Origin: CADCVT01 sp036389485
GTDB lineage: Bacteria; Actinomycetota; Thermoleophilia; Solirubrobacterales; Solirubrobacteraceae
DNA: 64,000 bases
Assembly (NCBI GenBank): GCA_036389485.1
Contig: DASVPR010000050.1
Span: 124,001 to 188,000, forward strand
Direction: 5' to 3'
Shown here piece after piece: positions 22,417 to 31,170 of the stretch; position 1 is the first letter of the stretch, and every line of letters starts with the position of its first letter. The translations under genes and the position numbers were made by a program. Below the pieces are notes generated by a model, which made no database searches, was not told where the DNA came from, and saw nothing but the letters and a program-made list of their open reading frames with translations.

Positions 22417-23970
22417 ATGGCAGGCGTCGAGGACCGCGTCGCTCCGCAGAGCACCAACGGCGCGCCGGCGAGCGCGGACGAGATCGTCGTCACGAACCCG
22501 GCGACCGGTCGCGAGATCGGGCGCGTCCCGAACCTGTCGGCCGAGCAGGTCGCCGAGCTGGCGAAGCAGGGCCGCGCGGCGCAGCCCGGCTGGGAGGCGC
22601 TCGGCTTCGAGGGCCGCGCGCGGATCATGCTGCGCGCGCAGAAGTGGGTCCTCGACAACCGCGAGCGCGTCATCCAGACGATCGTGTCCGAGACCGGCAA
22701 GACGTACGAGGACGCGCAGCTCGCCGAGATCTCGTACGCGGCCGCGGGCTTCGGCTTCTGGGCGAAGCACGCCGGGGAGTACCTCGCCGACGAGAAGATC
22801 AAGGCCTCGACGCCGCTCGTCGCCGGGCGCAAGCTCTACCGCCGCTTCGCCCCGCTCGGGCTGATCGGCGTGATCGGCCCGTGGAACTACCCGCTGACGA
22901 ACTCGTTCGGCGACTGCATCCCGGCGCTCATGGCCGGGAACGCGGTGATCCTCAAGCCGTCGGAGGAGACGCCGCTCACGTCGCTGCTCATGGCCGAGGG
23001 GATGCGCGAGTGCGGGCTGCCCGCCGACGTGTTCCAGATCGCGACGGGCCGCGGCGACACCGGCGCGGCGCTCGTCGACGAGGCCGACATGGTCATGTTC
23101 ACCGGCTCGACGGCGACCGGGAAGAAGGTCATGGCGCGGGCGGCCGAGACCCTGACGCCGGTCTCGCTCGAGCTCGGGGGCAAGGACCCGATGATCATCC
23201 TGTCCGACGCCGACGTCGAGCGGGCCGCGAACGCCGCGCTCTACTACTCGATGCAGAACTCGGGCCAGACGTGCATCTCGACCGAGCGCGTCTACGTCGA
23301 GGCGCCGGTCTACGACGAGTTCGTCGCGAAGATCACCGAGAAGGCGCGCGACCTGCGGCAGGGCGACCCGTCCGGCGGGCCGGGGAGCGTCGAGGTCGGC
23401 GCGATCACCTTCCCCAAGCAGCTGCAGATCATCGAGGACCACGTCAAGGACGCGGTCGACAAGGGCGCGAAGGTCGTCGTCGGCGGGCACCGCAAGCCGG
23501 GCGACGGCCAGTTCTTCGAGCCGACGATCATGGTCGACGTCGACCACTCGATGAAGGCGATGACCGAGGAGACGTTCGGCCCCACGCTGCCGATCATGAA
23601 GGTGGCCGACGCCGAGGAGGCGATCCGCCTCGCCAACGACTCGCCGTACGGCCTGGCCGCGTCGGTGTTCGGGAAGGACATCAAGCGCGCCGAGCAGGTC
23701 GCCCGGCGGCTCGAGGCGGGCGCGGTCGTCGTCAACGACGCGATGCTCAACTACTCGGTGATGGAGCTGCCGATGGGCGGGTGGAAGGCGAGCGGCCTCG
23801 GCTCGCGCCACGGCGCCGGCGGCATCCGCAAGTACTGCGCCGAGCAGGCGATCATGCTCAGCCGGTTCGTCCCCAAGAAGGACGTCCACATGTTCCCGTA
23901 CAAGGCGGGGCGCACGAAGCTGCTCGGGAAGCTGTTCGCGCTGCTGTACGGGCGCGGCAAGAGGGACTAG
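22417..23970 (+). CDS. NAD(P)-dependent aldehyde dehydrogenase
   Basis: A 517-aa ALDH superfamily enzyme oxidising an aldehyde to its acid. It has the N-terminal VTNPATGREIGRVPN, PWNYPL, the cofactor loop FTGSTATGKKVM, the general base Glu in SLELGGKDP, and the nucleophilic Cys in SGQTCISTERVYV. The C-terminal tail (MFPYKAGRTKLLGKL) is basic and slightly long, as in succinic-semialdehyde/coniferyl-type members. The start at 22417 is fixed by a good SD. The next gene follows in the same frame right after the TAG. Confidence 0.93.
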   Translation: MAGVEDRVAPQSTNGAPASADEIVVTNPATGREIGRVPNLSAEQVAELAKQGRAAQPGWEALGFEGRARIMLRAQKWVLDNRERVIQTIVSETGKTYEDAQLAEISYAAAGFGFWAKHAGEYLADEKIKASTPLVAGRKLYRRFAPLGLIGVIGPWNYPLTNSFGDCIPALMAGNAVILKPSEETPLTSLLMAEGMRECGLPADVFQIATGRGDTGAALVDEADMVMFTGSTATGKKVMARAAETLTPVSLELGGKDPMIILSDADVERAANAALYYSMQNSGQTCISTERVYVEAPVYDEFVAKITEKARDLRQGDPSGGPGSVEVGAITFPKQLQIIEDHVKDAVDKGAKVVVGGHRKPGDGQFFEPTIMVDVDHSMKAMTEETFGPTLPIMKVADAEEAIRLANDSPYGLAASVFGKDIKRAEQVARRLEAGAVVVNDAMLNYSVMELPMGGWKASGLGSRHGAGGIRKYCAEQAIMLSRFVPKKDVHMFPYKAGRTKLLGKLFALLYGRGKRD

Positions 23971-24012
23971 CGGCCCCGCTCCGCGCCGACCGCCGAGGCT
24001 CGGAGCGGAGCG

Positions 24013-24891
24013 CTGCTCGCGGTATCCCTCGCCCTGGCGTCCGCGCTGTGCTGGGGCGTCGCGGACTTCGCCGGCGGCCTCACCAGCCGCCGGCTCCCCG
24101 CCGCCGTCGTCCTGCTCGGCCAGCAGGTCGCGGGCGGGCTGATCTGCGCCGCGGTGATCGTCGCCACCGCGGAGGCGCTTCCGTCCGGCCGGACGGTGTG
24201 GCTGTCGCTCCTCGCCGGCTCCGCCGGAGCGCTCGCCCTCGGCGCGTTCTACCGCGCGCTCGCGCTCGGGACGATGAGCATCGTCGCGCCGATCACGTCC
24301 AGCGGCGTCATCGTGCCGGTCGTCGTCGGGGTCGCGAGCGGAGACCGTCCGAGCGTCGCCCAGGCCCTCGCGATCCCGGTGATCTTCGCCGGGGTCGTCC
24401 TCGCGAGCCGCGAAGCCGCGCCCGAAGCGGCCGCTGCGGCGCCCGGCCGCACCCCTCCGCCGAGCGGCGCGCGCTCCGCGGGCCGCACCGCCGTGATCCT
24501 CGCGCTGTTCGCCGCGCTCGCCTTCGGCGTCTACTTCGCGGTCACGGACACGGTGGCGGACGACTCCGTCCTCTGGCTGCTGCTGATCGGGCGCATGGCG
24601 GCGACCGTGCTGATGACGGCGCTCCTGGTCGTTCGCCCGCCGGCGGTGCGGCCGGCGCCGCGCGACCTGCCGGGCCTGGCGGCGATCGGCGGCCTCGACC
24701 TCCTCGCGACCGGGCTCTACGCGCTCGCGACGACCGAGGGGCTGCTCTCGATCGTCGCGGTCGTCGGCGCGCTGTACCCGATCGCGACCGTCCTCCTCGC
24801 CCGCGCGATCCTCGGCGAGCGCCTGCGCCGCGGGCAGCAGGCCGGGGTCGCGCTCGCGTTCGCCGGCGTCGCCGCGGTCGCGGCGGGCTGA
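24013..24891 (+). CDS. EamA/DMT family transporter lacking a canonical start codon
   Basis: The coding frame is clear from about 24010: LLAVSLALASALCWGVADFA is a typical first EamA helix, and ten membrane segments in two EamA repeats follow (second repeat from TAVILALFAALAFGVYFA). With a CTG start at 24013 the protein has 292 aa, the usual DMT length. No ATG, GTG or TTG occurs in frame between the ALDH stop (23968-23970, same frame) and a GTG at 24154, which would cut off the first helix. So it either starts at CTG, is made by readthrough of the ALDH TAG, or contains a sequence error. Substrate unknown (drug or metabolite export). Confidence 0.7.
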   Translation: MLAVSLALASALCWGVADFAGGLTSRRLPAAVVLLGQQVAGGLICAAVIVATAEALPSGRTVWLSLLAGSAGALALGAFYRALALGTMSIVAPITSSGVIVPVVVGVASGDRPSVAQALAIPVIFAGVVLASREAAPEAAAAAPGRTPPPSGARSAGRTAVILALFAALAFGVYFAVTDTVADDSVLWLLLIGRMAATVLMTALLVVRPPAVRPAPRDLPGLAAIGGLDLLATGLYALATTEGLLSIVAVVGALYPIATVLLARAILGERLRRGQQAGVALAFAGVAAVAAG

Positions 24892-24892
24892 G

Positions 24893-26561
24893 CTAGCGCC
24901 GCCGGGAGATCCGCCGCCACGCGGAGCGGTTCCCGGCCCGGTCGACGACGCGGACCCAGCGCGCGCCAAGCGGCAACTCCACCACCGTCTCGCGGCGGCG
25001 GGCCGGGGCCCAGGGCAGCTGCTCGAAGTTCGACCGCGCGAGCTGCAGGCCCGCGATGCCCGCGGCCCGATCGCGCGCGATCACCCGCAGTCGCCAGGGC
25101 GCGGCCCGCAGCGGCGCGGCCGACAGCACCCTGGGCGGCGTCCGGTCGAGGATGACCTCGTCCGTCACGATCGTCGCGGGGCGGGACCCGAGCGACCGGA
25201 CGTAGACGGTCCTCGGCCGCCTCTCCGGCCCGGCCGACCGGAGCGTCCACCGGTACCGCTCGTCGGGGGACAGGGCGACCCGGCGCGCGTTGCGCATGGC
25301 GCGGTCGTTGGCGATCTCCAACTCGCGCACCCCGACGCCGGCCAGGATCGTGAGCGTCACCCGCGGGTCGTTCGTGTAGGGCGCGCCGCCGTTGATCAGA
25401 ACGGTCGTCCCTTCGCCGGGAGGATCCGCCGGACGGTCGAAGAGGGTCGGGCCCTGGAACCTCGAGGCGAACGTCAGCGCGTTCGTCGCCGGGTCTCGGC
25501 GGAAGACGACGATCCCGCTCGCTGGGCGGCCCGCGTACAACATCCCCGTGCTGGCGTAGAGGAACCGCCCGTCCGGCGAGATCGTCAGCGCGCCGGGGTG
25601 GTCGAGGCCCTGCGCCTCGGAGCCGTCGCGGTAGTCGCGGATGTGCCTCGCGCCCTCGGCCGTCGGTGCGGCCTCGTGGATGACGTCCTCGAGCCGCTCG
25701 GACGCGTAGATCGCCTTCCCGTCCGGTGCCACGACGAGGTCGCGATGGGTCTCGGCCCTCCACCCCGAGGTGACGCCGAAGTCGCCCTGCGGCAGGGCCG
25801 TGAGCACCCCGGTGTCGCGGTCCACCGCGAACACGCCCAGATTCCCCGGGCCGACGTAGAGGCGGTCGCCCTGCGGCGCGATCGCCAGGCTCTCGGCGAC
25901 GCAGTAGCACTCCGGGCGGGCGCTCTGGATCCGTACCGGCGGCCCGCCGCCGAGCCGGAAGACGTGGACCAGCTCGCCGTCCGCCACGTAGAGGAAGCGG
26001 TCGTCGGGCGCGAGCGCGAGCCCGTACGCCTCGGGCTCGTAGCGCGAGGCGTACGACGGCAGGTCGGCGTAGCCGACGCTCGCCAGCGCGCCGCTCGACG
26101 GATCGCGCGCGATCACGTGGACGGTCGGGATGTCCCCGTGGCCCGTGTCCTCGGAGGCGAAGAGGGTCCGCCCGTCGCGTGTGAACGCGAGGTCGTGGGC
26201 CGGCCGCCCCGTCGTCAGGTGCGGGCCGGCCCGCAGCGTGCCGTCTTCGTTGCGCAGGTACGTGAAGACGCTCACGCCGCGCGACAGGCTGCTCGCGTAG
26301 ATCGCCCGCCCGTCCGGGGCGAGCTCGTACGTCCGCCCGCCCCCCCGCGCGCCGGCCGCGCGTGTCCTGGAAGCGCAGCGCCCCGGTGGCGGGATCGCGG
26401 TCCAGGACCAGCATCGTCTCGTAGCTGGCGGCGTAGGCGACGGTCCCCTCCGGGGCGACGATGACGCCGTTGCTCATGTCCCACGGAACCTGGGCCGCCG
26501 TCGGAGAGGGGGCGAGGAGGAGCGCGCTGAGCGTGATCGCCGCGGAGCAGAGCCGGCGCAC
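24893..26561 (-). pseudogene. Secreted YncE/lactonase-like beta-propeller protein interrupted by a frameshift
   Basis: From the GTG at 26561 the protein begins with a signal peptide (RRLCSAAITLSALLLAPSPT, then AAQVP) and the first blade (VIVAPEGTVAYAASYE, LVLDRDPATGALRFQD). A run of seven C at 26340-26346 (seven G on the coding strand) then shifts the frame. Removing one G joins it to GRTYELAPDGRAIYASS and on to the stop at 24893, giving a continuous seven-blade-like propeller of ~550 aa with repeats such as LTISPDGRFLYAST and a C-terminal Ig-like/Big domain. It may be a true frameshift, a homopolymer sequencing error or a slippery phase-variable tract. TAGAGT lies 6 bp before the start. Confidence 0.65.
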
Positions 26562-26584
26562 GGTGCGACTCTACTACTGAGCAC

Positions 26585-26866
26585 TCATGCGGGCACGAGG
26601 CGGAAGTGACGGCGGGCCGGGACCGCGCTGCGGCGCTGGGTGGCGTGGCGGCGCAGCAGCGCGACGTCGTCGGCGGTGCGGACGAACGGGTCGGCGATCG
26701 CGTCGAGGTCGGTCATCGACACGGCGGCGACGAGGCGGCCGTCGCGCTCGGCGACGAGGAGGTCGCCGGCCGGCACGGAGCGGCTGTCGAGGGCGGCGAG
26801 GTCGGCGACGGAGTGGGAGTCGGCGGCCGTGGCGGGGCGGAGGGTGATCTGGGCGGTGGAGGTCAT
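26585..26866 (-). CDS. Short GNAT-like protein, 93 aa
   Basis: Begins TAQITLRPATAADSHSVADL, the first strand and helices of a GNAT fold, continues with LLVAERDGRLVAAVSM and DPFVRTADDVALLRRHA, and stops. The acetyl-CoA loop half of the fold is absent. Similar half-GNAT proteins are common in actinobacteria, so it is probably a genuine small family rather than a recent truncation. The ATG at 26866 is chosen over an upstream one that would add non-homologous residues. Divergent from the LysR gene. Function unknown. Confidence 0.6.
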   Translation of the reverse strand: MTSTAQITLRPATAADSHSVADLAALDSRSVPAGDLLVAERDGRLVAAVSMTDLDAIADPFVRTADDVALLRRHATQRRSAVPARRHFRLVPA

Positions 26867-26924
26867 GGAAGGCATTCTCGAGGCCACGGCCGATCATGTC
26901 CAATGATGACTCCAACTGAATCTG

Positions 26925-26939
26925 ATAACGTCGCGTTAT
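26925..26939 (+). promoter_or_regulatory. Palindromic operator overlapping the lysR-type gene start
   Basis: ATAACG-TCG-CGTTAT is a perfect 6-bp inverted repeat with a 3-bp spacer running into the ATG at 26938. Within it TAACGT (26926-26931) is 6 bp before the ATG and could be the -10 of a leaderless transcript. Binding of the LysR protein here would block its own promoter, the usual autoregulation for this family. Inference. Confidence 0.45.
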
Positions 26940-27879
26940 GCTCGATCTCAAGCTCCTGCAGAGCTTTCGCGAGGTCGCCGTGCGTCGCTCCTTCAGCGCC
27001 GCGGCCGAGGCGCTGAGCTTCACGCAGCCCGCGGTCTCGCAGCACGTCGCGCGCCTGGAGAAGGCGCTCGGCACCCCGCTCCTCGTCCGCGACTCGCGCG
27101 GCGTCACGCTCACGCCCGCGGGCGAGGCGCTGCTCGGCCACGCCGAGGAGATCCTCGGGGGCGTCAAGCGCGCCGAGGCCGAGGTCCGCGAGCTGGCGGG
27201 CGCGAAGCGGCGCGTCGTCCGCCTCGGGGCGTTCCAGTCCGCGGCGGCGGCGCTCGTCGCCGACGCCTTCCGCGCCGTCCGCGCCGACCACCCCGGCGTC
27301 GAGCTGCAGCTGCAGGCCGTCGAGCCCGACCCGGGCGTCGCGAAGGTCGCGACCGGCACGCTCGACGCCACGATGGTCATCGAGTCCGACCTCCTGCCGG
27401 CTCCGCGCCTGCCCGGCGTCGAGCTGCGCCACGTCTTCGACGACGTCATGCTCGTCGTCCTGCCGGAGGGCCACCCGCAGGCGGTCCGCCCGTCGATCCC
27501 GCTGGAGGAGCTCGCGGACGAGCCGTGGCTGCTCACCGACGTCGGCGGCAACTGCGCGGACTCGAACGTCGTGCTGTCCGCGTGCCGGCAGGCCGGGTTC
27601 ACCCCGCGCATCGAGTTCTCCTCCGAGGACTACTCGGCGGTCCAGGGGATGGCGGCGTCCGGGATGGGCGTCGCGCTGATCCCGTCGCTGGTCACGGCGA
27701 CGATGCGGCCGGACGTCGTCGTGCGGCCGATCCGCGGGCAGGCCCCGATGCGGAGGATCCTCGCGGCCGTCCGCACCGGTGAGGACGACCCAGTGGTCGA
27801 GAGCCTCGTCGAGGCGCTCCGCGCCGCGGCCCGCCCGCTCGGGGTCGCCGGGATGAAGGCGGCGACGCAGGCCGCGTAG
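26938..27879 (+). CDS. LysR family transcriptional regulator
   Basis: A 313-aa LTTR. The N-terminal winged HTH is classical: DLKLLQSFREVAVRRSFSAA, SFTQPAVSQHVARLEKAL and GTPLLVRDSRGVTLTPAGEA. A periplasmic-binding-protein-like effector domain follows (RVVRLGAFQSAAAAL, DATMVIESD, DVMLVVLPEGHP, GMGVALIPSLV). The effector is unknown. The ATG at 26938 lies in a palindrome. The next gene, CtaG, starts in its stop codon (TAGTG), so the two are co-transcribed; the divergent short GNAT may also be controlled. Confidence 0.93.
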   Translation: MLDLKLLQSFREVAVRRSFSAAAEALSFTQPAVSQHVARLEKALGTPLLVRDSRGVTLTPAGEALLGHAEEILGGVKRAEAEVRELAGAKRRVVRLGAFQSAAAALVADAFRAVRADHPGVELQLQAVEPDPGVAKVATGTLDATMVIESDLLPAPRLPGVELRHVFDDVMLVVLPEGHPQAVRPSIPLEELADEPWLLTDVGGNCADSNVVLSACRQAGFTPRIEFSSEDYSAVQGMAASGMGVALIPSLVTATMRPDVVVRPIRGQAPMRRILAAVRTGEDDPVVESLVEALRAAARPLGVAGMKAATQAA

Positions 27880-28709
27880 TGGGCGCCCTGATCGAGGTCC
27901 TGCCCGCGCTGATCGCGGGCGTCCTCTACGCGCGCCGCACGCAGACGCTGCGGCGCGACGGCCGGCCGGTGGCGACGTGGCGGCAGCTCTGCTTCGCGGG
28001 CGGCCTGCTGCTTGCGACCGCCGGCGTGGTCGCGCTCGGCGGCGTCGCGGGGGAGCGCTTCGCCGCGCACATGGCCGAGCACCTGCTGCTCGGCGACATC
28101 GCGGCACTGCTGCTCGTGCTGGGCCTGACCGGGCCCGTCCTCGCCCCCGTGCTCCGGCTGCCGTGGCTTCGCGCGCTCGCGCACCCCGTCCCGGCGCTGC
28201 TGCTCTGGGCGCTCAACCTGGCGCTCTGGCACGTCGCGCCGCTGCACGAGGCGGCGGTCGAGCACGACGCGCTCCACGCCCTCCAGCACGCGCTGTTCGT
28301 CGCGCTCGGGGTCAACGTGTGGATGCCGCTCTTCGGCCCGCTGCCGATGCCGGCGTGGTTCGGCAACGTCGCGAAGCTCGGCTACATCGTCGGCGTCCGG
28401 CTGCTCGGCGCGGTGCTCGGCAACGTCCTGCTGTGGAGCGGCCATCCGCTCTACGACGTCTACGACGCGAGCGATCCGCTGCAGGACCAGACGGTCGCCG
28501 CGACGATCATGATGGTCGAGGGCTCCATCCTCACCCTGATCCTCTTCGGGTGGCTGTTCCTGCGCGCCGCGCGCGAGGGGGAGGAGCGCCAGGAGCTGCT
28601 CGACCTCGCCCGCGATCGGGGCGTCGAGCTGAGCGAGCGCCGCGCCGCGCGGGCGGTCTCCGCGGGCCGGGGAGCGGACCTGCGCCGAAGGATCGAAGCC
28701 GAGGGTTGA
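27879..28709 (+). CDS. CtaG-type (Caa3) cytochrome c oxidase assembly protein
   Basis: A 276-aa membrane protein with about seven helices. It matches the Caa3_CtaG family (not Cox11) by HMAEHLLLGDIAALLLVLG, LPWLRALAHPVPALLLW, NLALWHVAPLHEAA and the histidine-rich HDALHALQHALFVALG. These proteins help insert copper into the CuB site of haem-copper oxidases. The C-terminal ~50 residues are cytoplasmic and charged. The GTG at 27879 overlaps the LysR stop (TAGTG). The copper theme recurs in the window (blue copper genes at 32635 and 36759). Confidence 0.85.
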   Translation: MGALIEVLPALIAGVLYARRTQTLRRDGRPVATWRQLCFAGGLLLATAGVVALGGVAGERFAAHMAEHLLLGDIAALLLVLGLTGPVLAPVLRLPWLRALAHPVPALLLWALNLALWHVAPLHEAAVEHDALHALQHALFVALGVNVWMPLFGPLPMPAWFGNVAKLGYIVGVRLLGAVLGNVLLWSGHPLYDVYDASDPLQDQTVAATIMMVEGSILTLILFGWLFLRAAREGEERQELLDLARDRGVELSERRAARAVSAGRGADLRRRIEAEG

Positions 28710-28760
28710 CGACCCGTCTGACCGGGGATCACTGGTCCTGAACCAGGATCAGGAGAGGGA

Positions 28761-28925
28761 ATGAGCCCGTCGCTGTTGAGCAAGGTCGCGCAGTTCGCGC
28801 GCAGTCCGCAGGGCCGCCGTCTGGCCGGTCAGGCCGCCCGCGCGGCCCGTGACCCGAAGACCCGCCGCCAGATCGAGCACGTCCGCAAGCGGCTGATGCA
28901 GCGCCGCGCCGGCACGGCCCGCTAG
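28761..28925 (+). CDS. Small basic protein, 54 aa
   Basis: A short reading frame with a strong SD (AGGAGAGGG at 28751-28759) directly before the ATG. It encodes a very basic helical peptide: SPSLLSKVAQFARSPQGRR, then AARAARDPKTRRQIEHV, then KRLMQRRAGTAR. The composition could suit nucleic-acid or membrane binding, but no family is recognised. Its TAG overlaps the stop of the convergent phosphotransferase gene. The clear SD makes it credible despite its size. Confidence 0.6.
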   Translation: MSPSLLSKVAQFARSPQGRRLAGQAARAARDPKTRRQIEHVRKRLMQRRAGTAR

Positions 28926-30001
28926 GAGGAGCCGAACGCGGTCTCCTCGGCGCGCTCGGCGAGCTGGATCACGCCGTCGCCGAACTGCTTGAGGTACGGG
29001 TCGTCGGTGGTGCCGCTGACGGCCCGTTTGTAGTTGCCCTCCATGAAGACGACCGACTTCCAGAGCGCGAGCGTCTGGTACCAGCGGATGTCGGTCATCG
29101 ACCGCCCGCTCTGCTCCTCGTAGCGCGCGATCAGCTCGCCGCGTGAGGGGAAGCCCTCCTGCCGCGTGACGGCGGAGAGCTCGAACATCCCGAGCGACGG
29201 GTCGTCGCGGTCGACCCACAGCGTGCAGGTGTAGCCGAGGTCCGCGAGCGGGTCGCCGATCGTCGACATCTCCCAGTCGAAGATCGCGTTCAGCCGGGCG
29301 GGCGTGCGCGGCTCGAACATCACGTTGCCGAGGCGGTAGTCGCCGTGCACGATCGTCGACGGCCCGCTCTCCGGCAGGTTGTCGCGCAGCCAGCCGCCGA
29401 CCTTCTCGACCTGTGGGATGTCGCGCGTCCTGTTGTGCTCCCACAGCCCGTTGAAGCGCCGCAGCTGGCGCTCGAGGTAGCCGGTCGGCTTGCCGAAGCC
29501 CTCCAATCCGCACGCCTGCCAGTCGACGGAGTGGACCTCGACCAGCGCGTCGATCAGCTCCTCGGCCATGCGACGCTTCTCGCCGGGCGTGTCGAGGGTG
29601 TCGGGGACCGATCCGGTGACGACGTGGCCCTCGACCTTCTCCATCACGTAGAACGGCGCGCCGATCACGGCCTCGTCGTCGCACGTCGCCAGCACCTTGG
29701 GCACCCGCGCCTGGCCGGTGGTCGCGCGCAGCACGCGCGCCTCGCGCAGCACGTCGTGCGCGCTGGGGGGCAGGGGCCCGCGCGGCGGGCGGCGGATGAC
29801 GGCCTCCCAGCCGCCGCGGCGGATCACGAACGTCACGTTGGAGTGGCCCTCGCCGACGGGCTCGACCTCGATGTCCCCCTCGCCGAGCCCGCGCTCGTCG
29901 AGGAACGCCGCGAGCGGGTCGGTGACGAGCAGCGGCTCGCGGTCGTTCCGCGCGCCCTCCTCGTGGGTGGCGACGACGTCGTCCGGGGCGATCGTGTGCA
30001 T
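28922..30001 (-). CDS. APH-family kinase (ACAD10/11- and LvaA-like)
   Basis: A 359-aa aminoglycoside phosphotransferase-fold kinase. The nucleotide-binding region has GEGHSNVTFVIRR and AVIRRPP (Lys replaced by Arg). The catalytic loop is IVHGDYRLGNVMF and the metal motif is IFDWEMSTIGDPLADLGY. This subgroup is related to the kinase domain of human ACAD10/11 and to LvaA, which phosphorylate 4-hydroxyacyl-CoAs, rather than to antibiotic-resistance enzymes. Its ATG at 30001 overlaps the stop of an acyl-CoA dehydrogenase gene as TGATG, so the two are coupled. It converges on a small basic gene. Confidence 0.85.
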   Translation of the reverse strand: MHTIAPDDVVATHEEGARNDREPLLVTDPLAAFLDERGLGEGDIEVEPVGEGHSNVTFVIRRGGWEAVIRRPPRGPLPPSAHDVLREARVLRATTGQARVPKVLATCDDEAVIGAPFYVMEKVEGHVVTGSVPDTLDTPGEKRRMAEELIDALVEVHSVDWQACGLEGFGKPTGYLERQLRRFNGLWEHNRTRDIPQVEKVGGWLRDNLPESGPSTIVHGDYRLGNVMFEPRTPARLNAIFDWEMSTIGDPLADLGYTCTLWVDRDDPSLGMFELSAVTRQEGFPSRGELIARYEEQSGRSMTDIRWYQTLALWKSVVFMEGNYKRAVSGTTDDPYLKQFGDGVIQLAERAEETAFGSS

Positions 30002-31116
30002 CAGGCGAGCGGCATCTTCGTCGACTCCCCCTGCAGAGCGGTCTTGAACAGGTCGCGGGCGATCACCATCCGGTGGACCTCGCTCGCGCCGTCGTAGATC
30101 CGCGCGGCGCGCGCGTCCTGGTACAGGCGGGCGATCGGCAGGTCCATCGCGATCCCCGCCGCCCCGTGGATCTGCACGGCCCGATCGACGACCCGCCCGA
30201 ACGCCTCGGAGACGAACGTCTTCGTCATCGCGACCTCCTGGCGGTGCGGCAGGCCGTTCTCGACCTTCCACGCGGTGTGCACCATCAAGCGCGAGGCGTA
30301 CAGGTCCATCGCGGAGTCGGCCATCATGAACTGCAGGCCCTGGTGGCGCGCGAGCCGGCCGCCGGCCAGTCGCTGCTGCGCGATCTTGAAACCCTCGCCC
30401 TCGCCGCCGAGCAGGTTGGAGTACGGGACGCGGCAGTCCTCGAGCGCGACCTCAGGATGGCCGCCGGGGGAATGGGATCCCATCCACTCCGGATGGCGCA
30501 CGATCCGCCAGCCGGGCGTGTCGGTGGGGACCAGGATGAGCGAGTAGTTGCGGTGCCCCGCCGCCTCGTCGGTGCCGGTCTTGGCGACGACGATCGCGAA
30601 CGCCGCGCCCTCGGCGCCGGTGATGCACCACTTCGTCCCGTTGATGACCCAGTCGTCGCCGTCGCGGACCGCGCTCGTCTCGAGGTTCGTGGGGTCGGAG
30701 GACGCGACGTCCGGCTCGGTCATCGCGAAGCACGACCGGATCGAGCCCTCGGCGAGCGGGCGCAGCCAGCGCTCCTTCTGCTCGTCGCTGCCGGCGATGA
30801 GCAGCGTGTGCATGTTGCCCTCGTCCGGAGCCATCGCGTTCAGGCCGAGCGCGGCGAGCGGCGCGGCGCCCAGCTCCTGCGAGATCAGGCTCATGCCCAG
30901 CACGCTCACGCTCAGCCCGCCCCACTCCTCGGGCAGGTGCGGGGTGTAGATCCCGCGCTCGCGTGCGCGGTCGCGCAGCCGCTCGACGACGTGCCAGCTC
31001 GCAAGGACGTCGGTCGGGTCCTCGATCTCCGCCTCCGCAGGCAGGGCCTCCTCGGCGATGTAGGCGCGGACGCGCGCCAGCAGATCCTCGAGGTCCTTCG
31101 GGATCGCGAAGTCCAT
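30001..31116 (-). CDS. Acyl-CoA dehydrogenase (ACAD11/LvaC-like)
   Basis: A 371-aa flavoprotein with the ACAD fold: N-terminal helices (IPKDLEDLLARVRAYI), the FAD-binding strand region (CFAMTEPDVASSDPTNL, WVINGTKWCITGA), the C-terminal helices (QRLAGGRLARHQGL) and IHGAAGIAMDLPIARLYQDA. The catalytic acid position is RIYDGASEVHRM, Asp in place of Glu, as in ACAD10/11-like members. Partnered with the APH kinase downstream by a TGATG overlap. The pair may process 4-hydroxyacyl-CoAs by phosphorylation and phosphate elimination, which is inference from the human and levulinate-pathway enzymes. Confidence 0.9.
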   Translation of the reverse strand: MDFAIPKDLEDLLARVRAYIAEEALPAEAEIEDPTDVLASWHVVERLRDRARERGIYTPHLPEEWGGLSVSVLGMSLISQELGAAPLAALGLNAMAPDEGNMHTLLIAGSDEQKERWLRPLAEGSIRSCFAMTEPDVASSDPTNLETSAVRDGDDWVINGTKWCITGAEGAAFAIVVAKTGTDEAAGHRNYSLILVPTDTPGWRIVRHPEWMGSHSPGGHPEVALEDCRVPYSNLLGGEGEGFKIAQQRLAGGRLARHQGLQFMMADSAMDLYASRLMVHTAWKVENGLPHRQEVAMTKTFVSEAFGRVVDRAVQIHGAAGIAMDLPIARLYQDARAARIYDGASEVHRMVIARDLFKTALQGESTKMPLA

Positions 31117-31170
31117 CGGCGCGGCATCCTGCCACGGAGCGCAACCTTCGCGCCCCTACCCTGTCTGTGT

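Noticed and set aside
22060..24969. A ~970-codon minus-strand open frame opposite the aldehyde dehydrogenase
   Set aside because: Antisense of a clear ALDH gene; composition is the usual Arg/Asp/Glu/Gly shadow pattern.
28922..30001. Considered as an aminoglycoside resistance gene
   Set aside because: It is an APH-fold kinase but pairs tightly with an acyl-CoA dehydrogenase and resembles the ACAD10/11 kinase domain.
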